NCBI RefSeq assembly: GCF_017983445.1
Contig: NZ_JAGOBJ010000007.1
Span: 62,001-126,000 of the forward strand
Source: Halomonas sp.
Lineage (GTDB): Bacteria > Pseudomonadota > Gammaproteobacteria > Pseudomonadales > Halomonadaceae
DNA length: 64,000 bases
Direction: 5' to 3'
The position numbers and the translations under genes were made by a program. Of this stretch, positions 1 to 9,400 are shown piece by piece (within the stretch, counting starts at the first letter, position 1; the number at the start of each line of letters is the position of its first letter). Under the pieces are notes generated by a model. It made no database searches, was not told the origin of the DNA, and was given only the letters and a program-made list of their open reading frames with translations.

Positions 1-235
1 ATAGCTATTTTACCCTTGCACTATCGTCGACATGACCAGTGTCGAGTCAGTATTTCCAGATATGCTATAAACCGCGTTGACTCAAGCAAGTACAGCCCGG
101 CACTACCATTCAATAGTGAAATTTTGGCCAATATTTTGTCTTCTTTGACGTTAAAATAATTGGTCTCGCTATGTATTAAATTAACGCTTATAGTCACTGA
201 CATTAGGCGTTGAGGCTTCATGGTGGAGACCATTT
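1..235. other. AT-rich leader before the first gene
   Basis: I see no supported gene here. A 70-residue minus-strand open frame (21-233) has no recognisable domain and no clear ribosome binding site. The stretch is AT-rich compared with the coding DNA around it and probably holds the promoter of the downstream antiporter gene. A TGGAG at 224-228 sits 7 bases before the ATG at 236 and serves as its ribosome binding site. Confidence 0.5.
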
Positions 236-1198
236 ATGTTGCTCTATGGACTGAGTTTACTAGCAGGTATTGCGCTTTTAACGCTAGGCGGCGAAGGGTT
301 GATTCGCGGCGCCGTCGCCGGAGCTAAACGACTGGGTGTATCGCCTCTTTTTACCGGGCTGGTGATTGTAGGGTTTGGTACCTCATCGCCGGAGCTTGTG
401 GTCTCGATCCACGCCGCCATGAACCAGCAGCCTGATATCGCGATTGGTAACGTGGTCGGCAGCAACATTGGCAATATCTTATTGATCCTGGGCGTTTGCG
501 CTCTTATCTGTCCGATGACCACCCAGCCACAGGCGCTCAAGCGCGACGGGCTGGTAATGATACTGGCTGCAGTGCTATTTATTATTTTGGCTTCTAACGG
601 CAGTCTAGGGCGTTTTGATGCGGCCATATTCCTCGTTAGTCTGGCAGCTTATCTGATATGGGCCTACCGCAGCGAAAGTGGTCAGCATACCCCTTCCGCC
701 GAGTTACATGCTGCCGAGGCAGACGAAGTCACCAAGCTGCCCAGCAGCACGCTGTTTATCGTAATGGCCTTGATTGTCGGCCTGGCCCTGCTGATCGGCG
801 GGTCTCAGCTGTTGCTCTATGGTGCCATTGGTATTGCCCAGGCGATGGGTATTTCAGAAGCGGTGATCGGGCTTACTATCGTGGCCATTGGTACATCACT
901 GCCCGAGCTTGCGGTCTCGGTCATTGCAGCTCTACGACGGCACGCTGATGTGGCAGTGGGTAATATCCTGGGCAGCAATATCTTTAACATACTTGGCATA
1001 CTGGGCGTGTCCGCCTTCTTGCAGCCGCTGGCGCTGGTCGAGCGTATGGCAGCGTTTGATCAGTGGGTAATGCTGGGTGCCTCCGCGCTTCTTATCGCAT
1101 TCCTTTATACCGGTCTGCGCCTGTCACGCGGTGAAGGGTTCTTACTATTGATGGGGTACGCAGCCTATCTGATAGCCAGTTTCACCGTCATCAGCTAG
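236..1198 (+). CDS. CaCA-family Na+/Ca2+ (cation) antiporter, YrbG-like
   Basis: Inner-membrane cation antiporter of the calcium/cation exchanger family, 320 residues. The two inverted alpha-repeats that define the family are visible: GTSSPELVVS followed by GNVVGSNIGNI near residues 50-80, and GTSLPELAVS followed by GNILGSNIFNI near residues 220-255. The acidic residue in each PEL motif and the GSN motifs form the ion-binding centre in this family. About ten hydrophobic segments are visible, and the length is typical of the bacterial YrbG type. The substrate is probably Ca2+ exchanged for Na+ or H+, which cannot be settled from sequence. The next gene follows 48 bases later on the same strand. 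Confidence 0.9.
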   Translation: MLLYGLSLLAGIALLTLGGEGLIRGAVAGAKRLGVSPLFTGLVIVGFGTSSPELVVSIHAAMNQQPDIAIGNVVGSNIGNILLILGVCALICPMTTQPQALKRDGLVMILAAVLFIILASNGSLGRFDAAIFLVSLAAYLIWAYRSESGQHTPSAELHAAEADEVTKLPSSTLFIVMALIVGLALLIGGSQLLLYGAIGIAQAMGISEAVIGLTIVAIGTSLPELAVSVIAALRRHADVAVGNILGSNIFNILGILGVSAFLQPLALVERMAAFDQWVMLGASALLIAFLYTGLRLSRGEGFLLLMGYAAYLIASFTVIS

Positions 1199-1246
1199 AA
1201 CGCCCTGATCGTTATTAAACGTATTGTTATTAGCTATTAATTAAAA

Positions 1247-1804
1247 GTGGAGCGACGTTTGATTCTTGGCACTTTAGGCCCTGGCGATAGCAATCATGCG
1301 CTGATTGCTCAACGCTACCTTGCTCGCCATGCAGTAAAGCAAGCAAAGCTTACGCTGTTTGATGATTTCGAAATGGCCTTTGAATCCCTACTGAAAGGCA
1401 CGATCACGCATGTGCTCCAATGTACTGCACATTTCAGCCATGCAGACTGCGTTGGGCATTATATGCATCGCGCTTATCCAGTGGATGCCGTAATTGCTGC
1501 CAGCAAACCGTTAGCACTATTGGCACGGCGGGATATAGAGATGCCCAGGCACGTGGCATTACAACCTGCCACGCGCTTTTACACGGACCTGAGCGAGTTT
1601 AAAGCAATTATCGAAGCGCCTACCACCGTAGCGGTTGCCCAAGGGCTACTTGACGGGCGTTATCAGGCAGGCATCTGTGCCGAGGAGGTGCTTGAAAAAG
1701 CACCCGACACGCTTCGCTTGGTGAAATCCTTGGGCGCAGCACTAGATACCTGGGTTGTGTATGCCACCACGCCGCTTAAAGCCGACTCACCACTTATTTT
1801 ATAA
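1247..1804 (+). CDS. Unassigned protein, distant prephenate-dehydratase-like fold
   Basis: 185-residue soluble protein with no signal peptide or membrane segment. The start is a GTG with no good Shine-Dalgarno sequence, so the true start is uncertain. The N-terminus (LGTLGPGDSNHALIAQRYL) recalls the nucleotide-like opening of prephenate dehydratase and BacA-type prephenate decarboxylases. The later pattern, a domain of alternating strands with AQGLLDGRYQAGIC, fits a periplasmic-binding-protein-like two-lobed fold. The usual prephenate dehydratase Thr-Arg-Phe motif is not evident. It may be co-transcribed with the antiporter upstream. I do not assign a reaction. Confidence 0.55.
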   Translation: MERRLILGTLGPGDSNHALIAQRYLARHAVKQAKLTLFDDFEMAFESLLKGTITHVLQCTAHFSHADCVGHYMHRAYPVDAVIAASKPLALLARRDIEMPRHVALQPATRFYTDLSEFKAIIEAPTTVAVAQGLLDGRYQAGICAEEVLEKAPDTLRLVKSLGAALDTWVVYATTPLKADSPLIL

Positions 1805-1855
1805 CCTATCTCGTCAGCCACACCCCTACCATCCGTTCAAGATGTTTGCTTAGTC

Positions 1856-3646
1856 CTAAATCACAAAGATAACAATAGCCCCCACCACGAGAAGCGCCGC
1901 ACGCAGCCACAGAGCTTTACGGGCAATAACTCCAAATGATATGGCGCTCAGCCCAACGGCAACTTTACCGGCATCAAACAACGCCCCGGCAGGGTCGAAA
2001 GCCAGCCGAATCATGTCAGGATTGGCCACCATGGCCAGCGGAATTACATACAGCCCTATGCCCAGCGCCATGGCTTTAAGCGCCACTTTTAACCAGTTTT
2101 CGCCCACCATGCCCGCCGCGATAAATACCCCACCGCATACCGGCGGTGTAATAGTCGAAAGCAGCGCATACCAGAACACAAACAGGTGTGCGAGCAGTGG
2201 CTCAAGCCCCAAGGATGTGAGCGCAGGCCCTGCTACCGAGACACAGATGACATAAGCCGCCGTAGTGGGTACTTCCATACCTAAAATCAAACAGGCAAGA
2301 GCCGTCAACAGCAGCGCAGGCCACAGCATATCATTGGAAAGCGACAGGATCCCCGACGTTATCTTGACGCCAAGCCCCGTTAACGAGAGCACGCCAATCA
2401 CAAGGGAAGCGCAAATAATAATGGCGCCAATCATCGCAATTTGCCGCCCGGCAGTCACCATGGCGAGCATGAAACGGGCTGCAAAACCGGGTAGAGAAAA
2501 GCGTAGCGTAACGTTGAAAAACAAAAGTGCCAGTCCAGCAAAGATAGCAATGCTTGCCGCGTACTGGGGCGTATACCCACCTATGAAAATACATACCAGC
2601 AGCAGTACAAATGGCACCGCAAAAAACAGCGAAGTAATCAGCACTTCTTTCCGCTTGGGCCGCTCGCTTTCGGCGACAGGCTGAAGATCGTGACGCGTGG
2701 CATAAGCGTTAATGCCGACCCAAACGGTCAGAAAGTAAAGAAAAGCGGGCAATAAAGCGGCGGCCATTATCTGTGTATAGGGTGTCCCGGTCAGCTCGAC
2801 CATTACAAAGGCCCCCGCTCCCATTAGCGGCGGCATAATCTGACCGCCTGAGGAAGCCACCGCTTCTACCGCGCCTGCCAGGGATTTTGGATAGCGTAGA
2901 CGCACCATTGAGGGAATGGTAATAGCCCCCGTGGACGCCACATTGGCTGAAGCGGAACCTGAAATTGACCCCATCAGTGCCGAAGAAATTACCGCGACTT
3001 TAGCAGCGCCGCCGGTCAAGCGACCTGCCATAGCACTCGCCAAGTTCATAAACCCCTGGCCCGCCTCACCTGCGTTGAGCACTGCGCCAAAAATAACAAA
3101 AATCGCGACGACGCCTACACTAACGCCGGTAAGCGATCCCCAGAGGCCACCTTCGGCAATAGTAAGCGTACCCACCATGCTTTGCAGAGGAATACCCGGA
3201 TGACCGAATGTACCTGGAACATACTGCCCTAAAGCGCCATACAACAAGGCAAGTAACGCCACTAAAGGCAGAGGCCAGCCAATGGCCCGCCGCGCCGCTT
3301 CAAGTGCCAGCGCAATCAGAAAAACGCCGACTCCCATTTGCAGATGGTTATCGATAAACCCGTACTGGTTGGCAAGCGCCGCTTCGTTCAGCGCGATATA
3401 ACCACACGCAGCGATCCCTAACGCTGTCAGCAGCCAGCCACTTGCCCGCTGCCAGGGCGTTTTCGCCATAAAGATCAAGACCCACGGCAGCAGTAACGCC
3501 ATGTGTAGCGGGCGGCTAATCAGCGCCGGCGTCAAGCCGTAAAAGATAAGCCCCAAGTGAAAGGCCACGCTTAAGCTGCCCAGCGCTACCCAGCCACCAG
3601 CAACAGGAGCCTCATCGCTTGAAGTAGAAGTCGAAAAAAGAGTCAT
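1856..3646 (-). CDS. TRAP transporter fused permease, TAXI type (DctQM)
   Basis: 596-residue integral membrane protein in which the small (4-TM, DctQ-like) and large (12-TM, DctM-like) TRAP subunits are fused, as is usual for TAXI-type TRAP systems. About 16-18 hydrophobic segments can be counted. The large-subunit signature around GSISGSASANVASTGAITIP and the following SGGQIMPPLMGAGAF stretch is clear. It uses the Na+ gradient to import a substrate delivered by the periplasmic binding protein encoded just upstream (3731-4699). An 84-base gap with a strong hairpin separates the two genes. The substrate is unknown; carboxylates or amino acids are common for the family. Confidence 0.93.
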   Translation of the reverse strand: MTLFSTSTSSDEAPVAGGWVALGSLSVAFHLGLIFYGLTPALISRPLHMALLLPWVLIFMAKTPWQRASGWLLTALGIAACGYIALNEAALANQYGFIDNHLQMGVGVFLIALALEAARRAIGWPLPLVALLALLYGALGQYVPGTFGHPGIPLQSMVGTLTIAEGGLWGSLTGVSVGVVAIFVIFGAVLNAGEAGQGFMNLASAMAGRLTGGAAKVAVISSALMGSISGSASANVASTGAITIPSMVRLRYPKSLAGAVEAVASSGGQIMPPLMGAGAFVMVELTGTPYTQIMAAALLPAFLYFLTVWVGINAYATRHDLQPVAESERPKRKEVLITSLFFAVPFVLLLVCIFIGGYTPQYAASIAIFAGLALLFFNVTLRFSLPGFAARFMLAMVTAGRQIAMIGAIIICASLVIGVLSLTGLGVKITSGILSLSNDMLWPALLLTALACLILGMEVPTTAAYVICVSVAGPALTSLGLEPLLAHLFVFWYALLSTITPPVCGGVFIAAGMVGENWLKVALKAMALGIGLYVIPLAMVANPDMIRLAFDPAGALFDAGKVAVGLSAISFGVIARKALWLRAALLVVGAIVIFVI

Positions 3647-3683
3647 GCCTTATGCCTGTTGAAAACTAACCATCAATAAATAG

Positions 3684-3713
3684 CGACGCCACGAAGCGCG
3701 ATTCGTGGCGTCG
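3684..3713 (-). terminator. Intercistronic hairpin between TAXI binding protein and permease genes
   Basis: Perfect 12-bp stem (CGACGCCACGAA paired with TTCGTGGCGTCG) and 6-base loop, lying between the stop of the binding-protein gene and the start of the permease gene. There is no U-tract. It probably acts as a partial terminator or as a 3'-end stabiliser that lets the binding protein be made in excess of the permease. Confidence 0.6.
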
Positions 3714-3730
3714 GCAATGCTTAGAGAGAA

Positions 3731-4699
3731 TTAACGTAGCGACTCAGGAATTTCGACGCCTGCTTCCTCGTAATAACGTAAAGCACCGGGGTGCAGCGTA
3801 CCGGCCATATTGGTGAGCTGCGCAGGAGATATCCCCCCCCACCACGCGGTTTCCTCAGCCATGGCATCACGGCGCTCCCAGAAGGTTTTCGTCAACATAT
3901 ACGCAGTATCATCATCCATTTGCGACGTGGTATACGCCATGACCGGCAACGAGGTGGTGTGTACGTCCTCATTAATACCCGGATACGTGCCCCCAGGAAT
4001 GGTCTGGCGCGCTGCTCCAGTCAGCTCGATTTGCTCATCGGTGAGACTCACCATCGCAATCGGCATACTGGCGGCCACTTCAATGATGTTGGGCGTTGGG
4101 TAGGAGCTGGCCGTTACAAAACCATCAATCTGACCGTTTTTCAACGCGTCGGGGCCGCTACCTAGCGCAGCATCCGCTATCTGCACGTTTTCATCCAACT
4201 CGAACAGGGTTAGATAGCGCGCGGCTTCTCGAGCACCAAAAGTGCCGCGACCGATCAGAAGGTGCTTGCCTTCAAGCGCCTCAACACCCACAACGCCGGT
4301 ATCTCCGGCCAGGATAAAGTGCATGGTAATGGCGGGAATAGGGAACAAGCCTCGAATCTCCTGAAAACGCGGATTCTGGCGCTCGGCAAACGGTCCTTCG
4401 CCGGCCATCGCTTGTTCAACCAAAGCCGGGGGCGTAGTAAAAACGTAGTTACCCTGGCGCGCCATAACTTCCATTACGTTCTGAACCGAGCCTTGGCTCT
4501 CTTCCAGGGTAAGAACGATACCATCGTCTGTGCCCTGGCGAATGGCTTCAGATAACTCTACACCCATTTGATAATAGGCCGTTCCAGCGGTGGCTGATTT
4601 ATAGGTAACGCGGGTATCCGCCTGGGCTGCCAAACTCAGTGACAGTGTGGTGACAGCTAATACAGACGTACGAAGAGCAGAGCGTAGAAAGGGGAGCAT
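3731..4699 (-). CDS. TAXI-family TRAP transporter solute-binding protein
   Basis: Periplasmic substrate-binding protein, 322 residues. It has a typical Sec signal peptide (hydrophobic core LAVTTLSLSLAAQA, probable cleavage after AQA), then TRVTYKSATAGTAYYQMGVELSEAI. This glycine/Tyr-rich opening is the hallmark of TAXI (NMT1-like) proteins. I chose the ATG at 4699 rather than an in-frame TTG at 4705, because AGGA sits 7 bases upstream of the ATG. It hands its ligand to the fused permease encoded downstream. The ligand is not predictable; a single polycistronic unit with the permease is likely. Confidence 0.92.
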   Translation of the reverse strand: MLPFLRSALRTSVLAVTTLSLSLAAQADTRVTYKSATAGTAYYQMGVELSEAIRQGTDDGIVLTLEESQGSVQNVMEVMARQGNYVFTTPPALVEQAMAGEGPFAERQNPRFQEIRGLFPIPAITMHFILAGDTGVVGVEALEGKHLLIGRGTFGAREAARYLTLFELDENVQIADAALGSGPDALKNGQIDGFVTASSYPTPNIIEVAASMPIAMVSLTDEQIELTGAARQTIPGGTYPGINEDVHTTSLPVMAYTTSQMDDDTAYMLTKTFWERRDAMAEETAWWGGISPAQLTNMAGTLHPGALRYYEEAGVEIPESLR

Positions 4700-5242
4700 A
4701 TACAATTCCTAATGTTCAGCGACCTTTGATGGTCTGTTTTTTTATGTCGCGCTGAAGATGTGGCGTGTCTCAACGAGCCAGCCTATGTGCAGGATCTGGC
4801 GCAATCAACATAGCATGTAAAGTGCCTGTCAGGAACGCTCCTGGTGCCTACGATGGTTTGGCTCACGCTAGCCCCGCGGCTACCTCTCATACGACTTTTC
4901 TGGCCTAGCAACCCTCCCCGAATATAAACAAACCCAATAACAATAATCGCTAATGTTAAAACGTTATTAAACGTTCGTTTTATTAACCCTTCGTCTTATT
5001 ATTATTCACTCATTATCATGGGATGATTTGGGCTTAGCAAAGCTGCACTTGTTTATTTTTAAACTGTCTTGCCCTTTACTAAAGAACTTACTTTTAACAG
5101 CACGAATAATTTATAAAAAAGTATTCATCAGCTAGTGATCGCTTTTTTATAACTTTATTTTGAATATTTAGCAGCCAAGTGGTTGTCACAAACAATTTGA
5201 TCATCAACGCCTTCTAATAAACTTAAAAAAGGATAATGCACC
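4700..5242. promoter_or_regulatory. Divergent AT-rich intergenic region between TAXI operon and nhaD
   Basis: About 540 bases without a gene, markedly AT-rich in the right half. It must hold the promoters of the leftward TAXI operon and the rightward nhaD gene. A direct pair of AACGTT palindromes separated by ATTA lies near 4959-4975, possibly an operator. An AAGGA at 5229-5233 serves the nhaD start. I could not choose a convincing promoter hexamer pair. Confidence 0.4.
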
Positions 5243-6718
5243 ATGCTGACGCAGCGCCATGATTCAGGCCAGCCACGAGCTTCTCGTCGCTGGCTTTTTT
5301 TGTTGACCACTTTACTATCTTTTTATAGCACCTCGACCTTGGCTGTCACCGGAGAGCTCGATTTAACCTCATCAGGCGTCGGCTTTTTTGCTGTCGCGGT
5401 CTTTGTTCTAGCATATGCCTTGGTAATGGCAGAAGAAAAAATCCATATGCGCAAGTCCAAGCCGGTCTTGGTGGCGGCGGGGATTATCTGGTGCCTGATC
5501 GGTTGGGTGTATGTTCAAAACGGCATGTCCGACACGTCAGAATACGCATTTCGCATGACGCTTTTAGAGTTTACCGAGCTGATGCTGTTTCTGCTGGTCG
5601 CGATGACCTATATCAACGCCATGGAAGAGCGCCGGGTATTCGATGCCTTACGTTCCTGGATGCTGCGTAAAGGGTTTAGCTATCGCTCGCTATTCTGGCT
5701 GACCGGCGGCCTGGCCTTTGCTCTCTCCCCGGTTGCCGATAACTTGACCACCGCCCTACTCATGTGTGCAGTCATTACCAAAGTTGCTGAAGGCGATACG
5801 CGGTTTATCAATCTAGCGTGCATCAATATTGTCGTTGCCGCCAATGCGGGCGGGGCGTTTAGCCCGTTTGGCGACATTACCACGCTGATGGTATGGCAAG
5901 CGGGGATCATCCATTTCCAGGAGTTCTTTACGCTCTTCTTGCCCTCTCTGGTCAATTTCTTGATCCCTGCCGTGGTGATGAGCCTGTGCATCAAGAATCA
6001 AAAGCCCACCAGCGTGTATGAAGATGTCCAGCTTAAGCGTGGCGCCCGACGCATCATCGGACTTTTTTTACTCACGATTGCCACCGCCGTAATGTGTCAT
6101 ACGTTCCTGGACTTGCCGCCGGTGCTCGGCATGATGACCGGGCTTGGCTATCTTCAGTTCTTTGGCTATTACCTGCGCACAAGCTTACCGCGATCGCTTG
6201 AGCGCAAACGGGAACGTTATAGCCGCTGCGGCGATAAGCAGAAACTGGCACAGCTGGGTAGCGTCGTCCCGTTCGATGTATTCAACCGCGTGGCGCGGGC
6301 CGAGTGGGATACCCTGCTGTTTTTCTATGGCGTGGTCATGTGCGTGGGCGGCCTTGGGTTTATGGGCTATCTGAGCCTGCTGTCCGACGCGCTTTATACA
6401 AACTGGGATGCCACCTGGGCCAACATTGTGCTTGGAGTGGTCTCCGCCGTGGTCGATAACATTCCGGTGATGTTTGCCGTTCTGACCATGCAGCCGGAAA
6501 TGTCGCACGGCCACTGGCTGCTGATTACGCTAACCGCGGGGGTTGGAGGAAGCCTGCTTTCCATTGGCTCTGCCGCAGGCGTTGCGGTAATGGGTCAGGC
6601 AAGAGGTTCTTACACGTTTATGGGCCATTTACGCTGGACACCGGTGATTGCGCTGGGCTATGTCGCCAGTATTGCCGTTCATCTGTGGCTTAATGCAGGC
6701 AGCTTTACCAACTATTGA
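5243..6718 (+). CDS. nhaD: NhaD-type Na+/H+ antiporter
   Basis: 491-residue inner-membrane Na+/H+ antiporter of the NhaD family (ion-transporter superfamily), which expels Na+ (and Li+) using the proton gradient and supports growth in salt and alkali. A signal-peptide-like N-terminus (RRWLFLLTTLLSFYSTSTLA) is followed by about 12 membrane segments. Conserved stretches include SPVADNLTTALLMCAV, NIVVAANAGGAFSPFGDITT and the C-terminal AVVDNIPVMFAVLTM with GGSLLSIGSAAGVAVMG. The Asp-Asn pairs in VADN and VDN are of the type needed for Na+ binding in the superfamily. It is transcribed alone; a bidirectional terminator follows. Confidence 0.95.
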   Translation: MLTQRHDSGQPRASRRWLFLLTTLLSFYSTSTLAVTGELDLTSSGVGFFAVAVFVLAYALVMAEEKIHMRKSKPVLVAAGIIWCLIGWVYVQNGMSDTSEYAFRMTLLEFTELMLFLLVAMTYINAMEERRVFDALRSWMLRKGFSYRSLFWLTGGLAFALSPVADNLTTALLMCAVITKVAEGDTRFINLACINIVVAANAGGAFSPFGDITTLMVWQAGIIHFQEFFTLFLPSLVNFLIPAVVMSLCIKNQKPTSVYEDVQLKRGARRIIGLFLLTIATAVMCHTFLDLPPVLGMMTGLGYLQFFGYYLRTSLPRSLERKRERYSRCGDKQKLAQLGSVVPFDVFNRVARAEWDTLLFFYGVVMCVGGLGFMGYLSLLSDALYTNWDATWANIVLGVVSAVVDNIPVMFAVLTMQPEMSHGHWLLITLTAGVGGSLLSIGSAAGVAVMGQARGSYTFMGHLRWTPVIALGYVASIAVHLWLNAGSFTNY

Positions 6719-6752
6719 TACGGGCTCGGTAAGGCAGGCTTATCACGTTTAT

Positions 6753-6777
6753 ATAACGCCCTGGCTCAGGGCGTTAT
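6753..6777. terminator. Bidirectional hairpin between nhaD and a GGDEF/EAL gene
   Basis: Perfect 11-bp stem (ATAACGCCCTG paired with CAGGGCGTTAT) with a GCT loop in the 64-base gap between two convergent genes. The U-tract is weak on both sides, but the position makes a shared terminator likely. Confidence 0.7.
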
Positions 6778-6782
6778 CGCTT

Positions 6783-9392
6783 TCAATAGCTCTCAAACAA
6801 GTATTCGATGGGAGTGGGCCGCCCAAACAGATAGCCCTGATAACGGTAACAGCCATGGCCCTTTAGCCAATCCAGCTGCTCTTTTTTCTCCACGCCTTCG
6901 GCTACCACGGTTAACCCCAGGCTCACGGCCAGAAGGATGGTGGTATCCACAATCGCTGCATCGGCCTTATCGGTCAGCAGCTCGCGAATAAACGATTGAT
7001 CAATTTTCAGCTCATCCAGCGGCAATCGCTTAAGGTAGCTCAACGAAGAGTAACCCGTACCAAAGTCATCAATGGCAAAACGGATACCTTGAGCACGCAG
7101 TTTTAGCATCGTATTGCGTACCCGTGTAGGCTCGTGCATCAGCAGACTTTCGGTTACCTCCAGCACCAGCCGCCCTGGCGGCGCCTGAGTCTGGGCGAGC
7201 AGCCCCTCCAGGTTGCGTACAAACTCCGGCTGCTGGAACTGAACGGAGCTAACGTTGACTGAGATGGTCAGCGCCGCATAAGAGGCTTGATTGGCCCATT
7301 TGGCAAGCTGTTCACAGGCGGACTGAAGCACCCAATAGCCAATGGGTATAATGAGCCCATTCTCTTCCGCCAGAGGAATAAAGGTGCACGGCGATACCCA
7401 GCCACGCTGAGGGTGATACCAGCGCAAAAGCGCTTCTACGCCGATCGTTTTGCCTTGATGGTCAACCTGTACCTGATAGTGCAGCGCAAGCTCCTTGCGC
7501 TCCAGGGCGTGACGTAAATCGCCTTCTAGGTTGGTCCGCTCAATAAGGCTGGTTTGCATGTCCTGATTAAAAAAGCGCAACGTGCCGCCACCCGCCGTCT
7601 TGGCCTGCTGTAACGCCAGGTCGGCCTGCTGCAGCACGCTGTTCATAGTGTGATCGGCACCATCGAACAGCGCAATGCCGATGCTCGCATTGACCGGTAG
7701 CGAACGGTTGGCACGCAGCTGGGCAACGGCATCCAGTAATTGCCGGGCAGCACGCTCAGCGCTTAATGCCGCTTCGGCTTGATGCTCGCCGAGTCTTGCC
7801 AGAAGGGCAACAAACTCATCACCACTGAAGCGCGCAAGTACCGCGCCTTCGGGTAAATGCTGGCGCAGCTGTTTGGCAACCTCGATTAACAGCTGGTCGC
7901 CACTTTCATGGCCCTGTATATCGTTGACCAAGTGGAAATTATCCAGGTCGATCACTAATAATGCGCTATATGGACGCGTGGTATTTTCCTGCTCGATTTC
8001 CCAGGTTAGCGACTCCATCAATAAACGCCGGTTGGGCAGCCCGGTCAGCACATCGTAAAACGCCAGATGATTGGTACGCGACTGCATCTCCAGGTAGTCC
8101 GTCATCTCGGTTGAAATGCCGCACAGACTGGCAGGCGTGCCTGGCGACAAGACCAGTGGCATTTTGATAGTTAGAAACGTACGCACCTGATCGCTATTTT
8201 GCAGAACATTGTTCTCTTCAATGGTTATCTTTTTACCTGACTCTATTACGCTGCGATCGACCTGCGCAATTTCATGCGCGGTCGTGCTATCAAAAAATTC
8301 CTCATCGCTTTTGCCCAGGATTTGCTCTGCCGGTAAACCAAAGAGCTCACTCACTTTCTGGTTTACAAACTGATAATGCAGGGACGGCGTTTTAATATAG
8401 ATATACGCATCAACGCTATCCAGAATGGTTGCCAGCATCAATTTATTGGCGTTGAGCTGCTCGCGGTTAGACGCAATGTGCCGTTTCAACCACAGTGCAG
8501 TGCCCAGCACGATAATGCAGCAAACGGCCAGTAGCCCCAGGCACCACCACAGCCAGGCGGGAATAGCGGCTGGAGGCGGCGCTTCAGCCCGCCAGGCACG
8601 CAGCGTGCTGAAATACTCAGAATGAGGGTCGCGCTTCCAGCGAAGCAGCACCTGGTCAATACGCTCCAGTACCGTTTTCGATAAAGTGGGCGAGCCCGCG
8701 AAGAAAAGCCGAATCGGCTGAAAGATAATGGCCGTCTCATACAGGCCGTAATTATGCGCGCGCCAGTCGCCAAACAGATGATCGGAAACCGCCAGATCAG
8801 CCTGGCCCATCGCGACGGCCTGGAAAGCTTGCGCATAGCTATCCACCGCCATCCAGGAGACCATCACGTCAAAGCGTTCAGTCACCGCTGCCAGATAATT
8901 TTGCTGAATGGACCCCTGCACCACTGCAATACGCTTGTTCTCAAGGTCAAGGATCGCCTCAACCCCCTCGCCTTCATGCTGGTAAAGCTGCGACCAGCTG
9001 TGCATCACCGGCTCATTATGAAAAGCCAGGCGTCTGGCGCGTTCTTCACTCCAGGCGACATCCGGCACAAGATCGATATCGCCTTGCGCAAGCAGATCAA
9101 GACAGTGCTGGAATTCACAGGCGATGCTTTCAAGCTGCCAATCTTCCTGCTTGGCAATCGCTTCAAGCAGCTCACCCAAAATACCTCTTAGCTGTCCCTT
9201 ATCGTCGACAAATAGTTTGGGAGGATTGTGATAGACCCCAACTAATAAAGTCTCGTTCGCCATGCTTGAAAAAGCCAAGCTGCATGATCCAAGCAACATA
9301 CCTGCATTGAAGGCCCACCGCCGAGGGCGGTTTACAGCCCCCGCGTTTTTAGGCGAACGCAGCATTCTCCGTGAGGCAAACATCGCGAGCAT
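6783..9392 (-). CDS. Membrane c-di-GMP enzyme: SBP3 sensor-PAS-GGDEF-EAL
   Basis: 869-residue bifunctional cyclic-di-GMP protein. In order: an N-terminal signal/anchor region; a periplasmic extracellular solute-binding family 3 domain (about residues 48-270, with ETLLVGVYHNPPKLF and DIDLVPDVAWSEERA); one membrane helix (about 278-302); a PAS domain (about 315-435); GGDEF (about 440-605, signature SGDEF at 523-527); and EAL (about 620-865, E653 in VEALLRW, plus DDFGTGYSS and AEGVE). The SGDEF variant is commonly still active. The sensor probably binds an amino-acid-like ligand that tunes synthesis or breakdown of c-di-GMP. It starts 8 bases after the glutathione transferase gene, so the two may be co-transcribed. 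Confidence 0.93.
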   Translation of the reverse strand: MLAMFASRRMLRSPKNAGAVNRPRRWAFNAGMLLGSCSLAFSSMANETLLVGVYHNPPKLFVDDKGQLRGILGELLEAIAKQEDWQLESIACEFQHCLDLLAQGDIDLVPDVAWSEERARRLAFHNEPVMHSWSQLYQHEGEGVEAILDLENKRIAVVQGSIQQNYLAAVTERFDVMVSWMAVDSYAQAFQAVAMGQADLAVSDHLFGDWRAHNYGLYETAIIFQPIRLFFAGSPTLSKTVLERIDQVLLRWKRDPHSEYFSTLRAWRAEAPPPAAIPAWLWWCLGLLAVCCIIVLGTALWLKRHIASNREQLNANKLMLATILDSVDAYIYIKTPSLHYQFVNQKVSELFGLPAEQILGKSDEEFFDSTTAHEIAQVDRSVIESGKKITIEENNVLQNSDQVRTFLTIKMPLVLSPGTPASLCGISTEMTDYLEMQSRTNHLAFYDVLTGLPNRRLLMESLTWEIEQENTTRPYSALLVIDLDNFHLVNDIQGHESGDQLLIEVAKQLRQHLPEGAVLARFSGDEFVALLARLGEHQAEAALSAERAARQLLDAVAQLRANRSLPVNASIGIALFDGADHTMNSVLQQADLALQQAKTAGGGTLRFFNQDMQTSLIERTNLEGDLRHALERKELALHYQVQVDHQGKTIGVEALLRWYHPQRGWVSPCTFIPLAEENGLIIPIGYWVLQSACEQLAKWANQASYAALTISVNVSSVQFQQPEFVRNLEGLLAQTQAPPGRLVLEVTESLLMHEPTRVRNTMLKLRAQGIRFAIDDFGTGYSSLSYLKRLPLDELKIDQSFIRELLTDKADAAIVDTTILLAVSLGLTVVAEGVEKKEQLDWLKGHGCYRYQGYLFGRPTPIEYLFESY

Positions 9393-9400
9393 AATAAGGA

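Noticed and set aside
21-233. 70-residue open frame on the minus strand at the window start
   Set aside because: AT-rich region, no ribosome site, no recognisable domain; likely chance.
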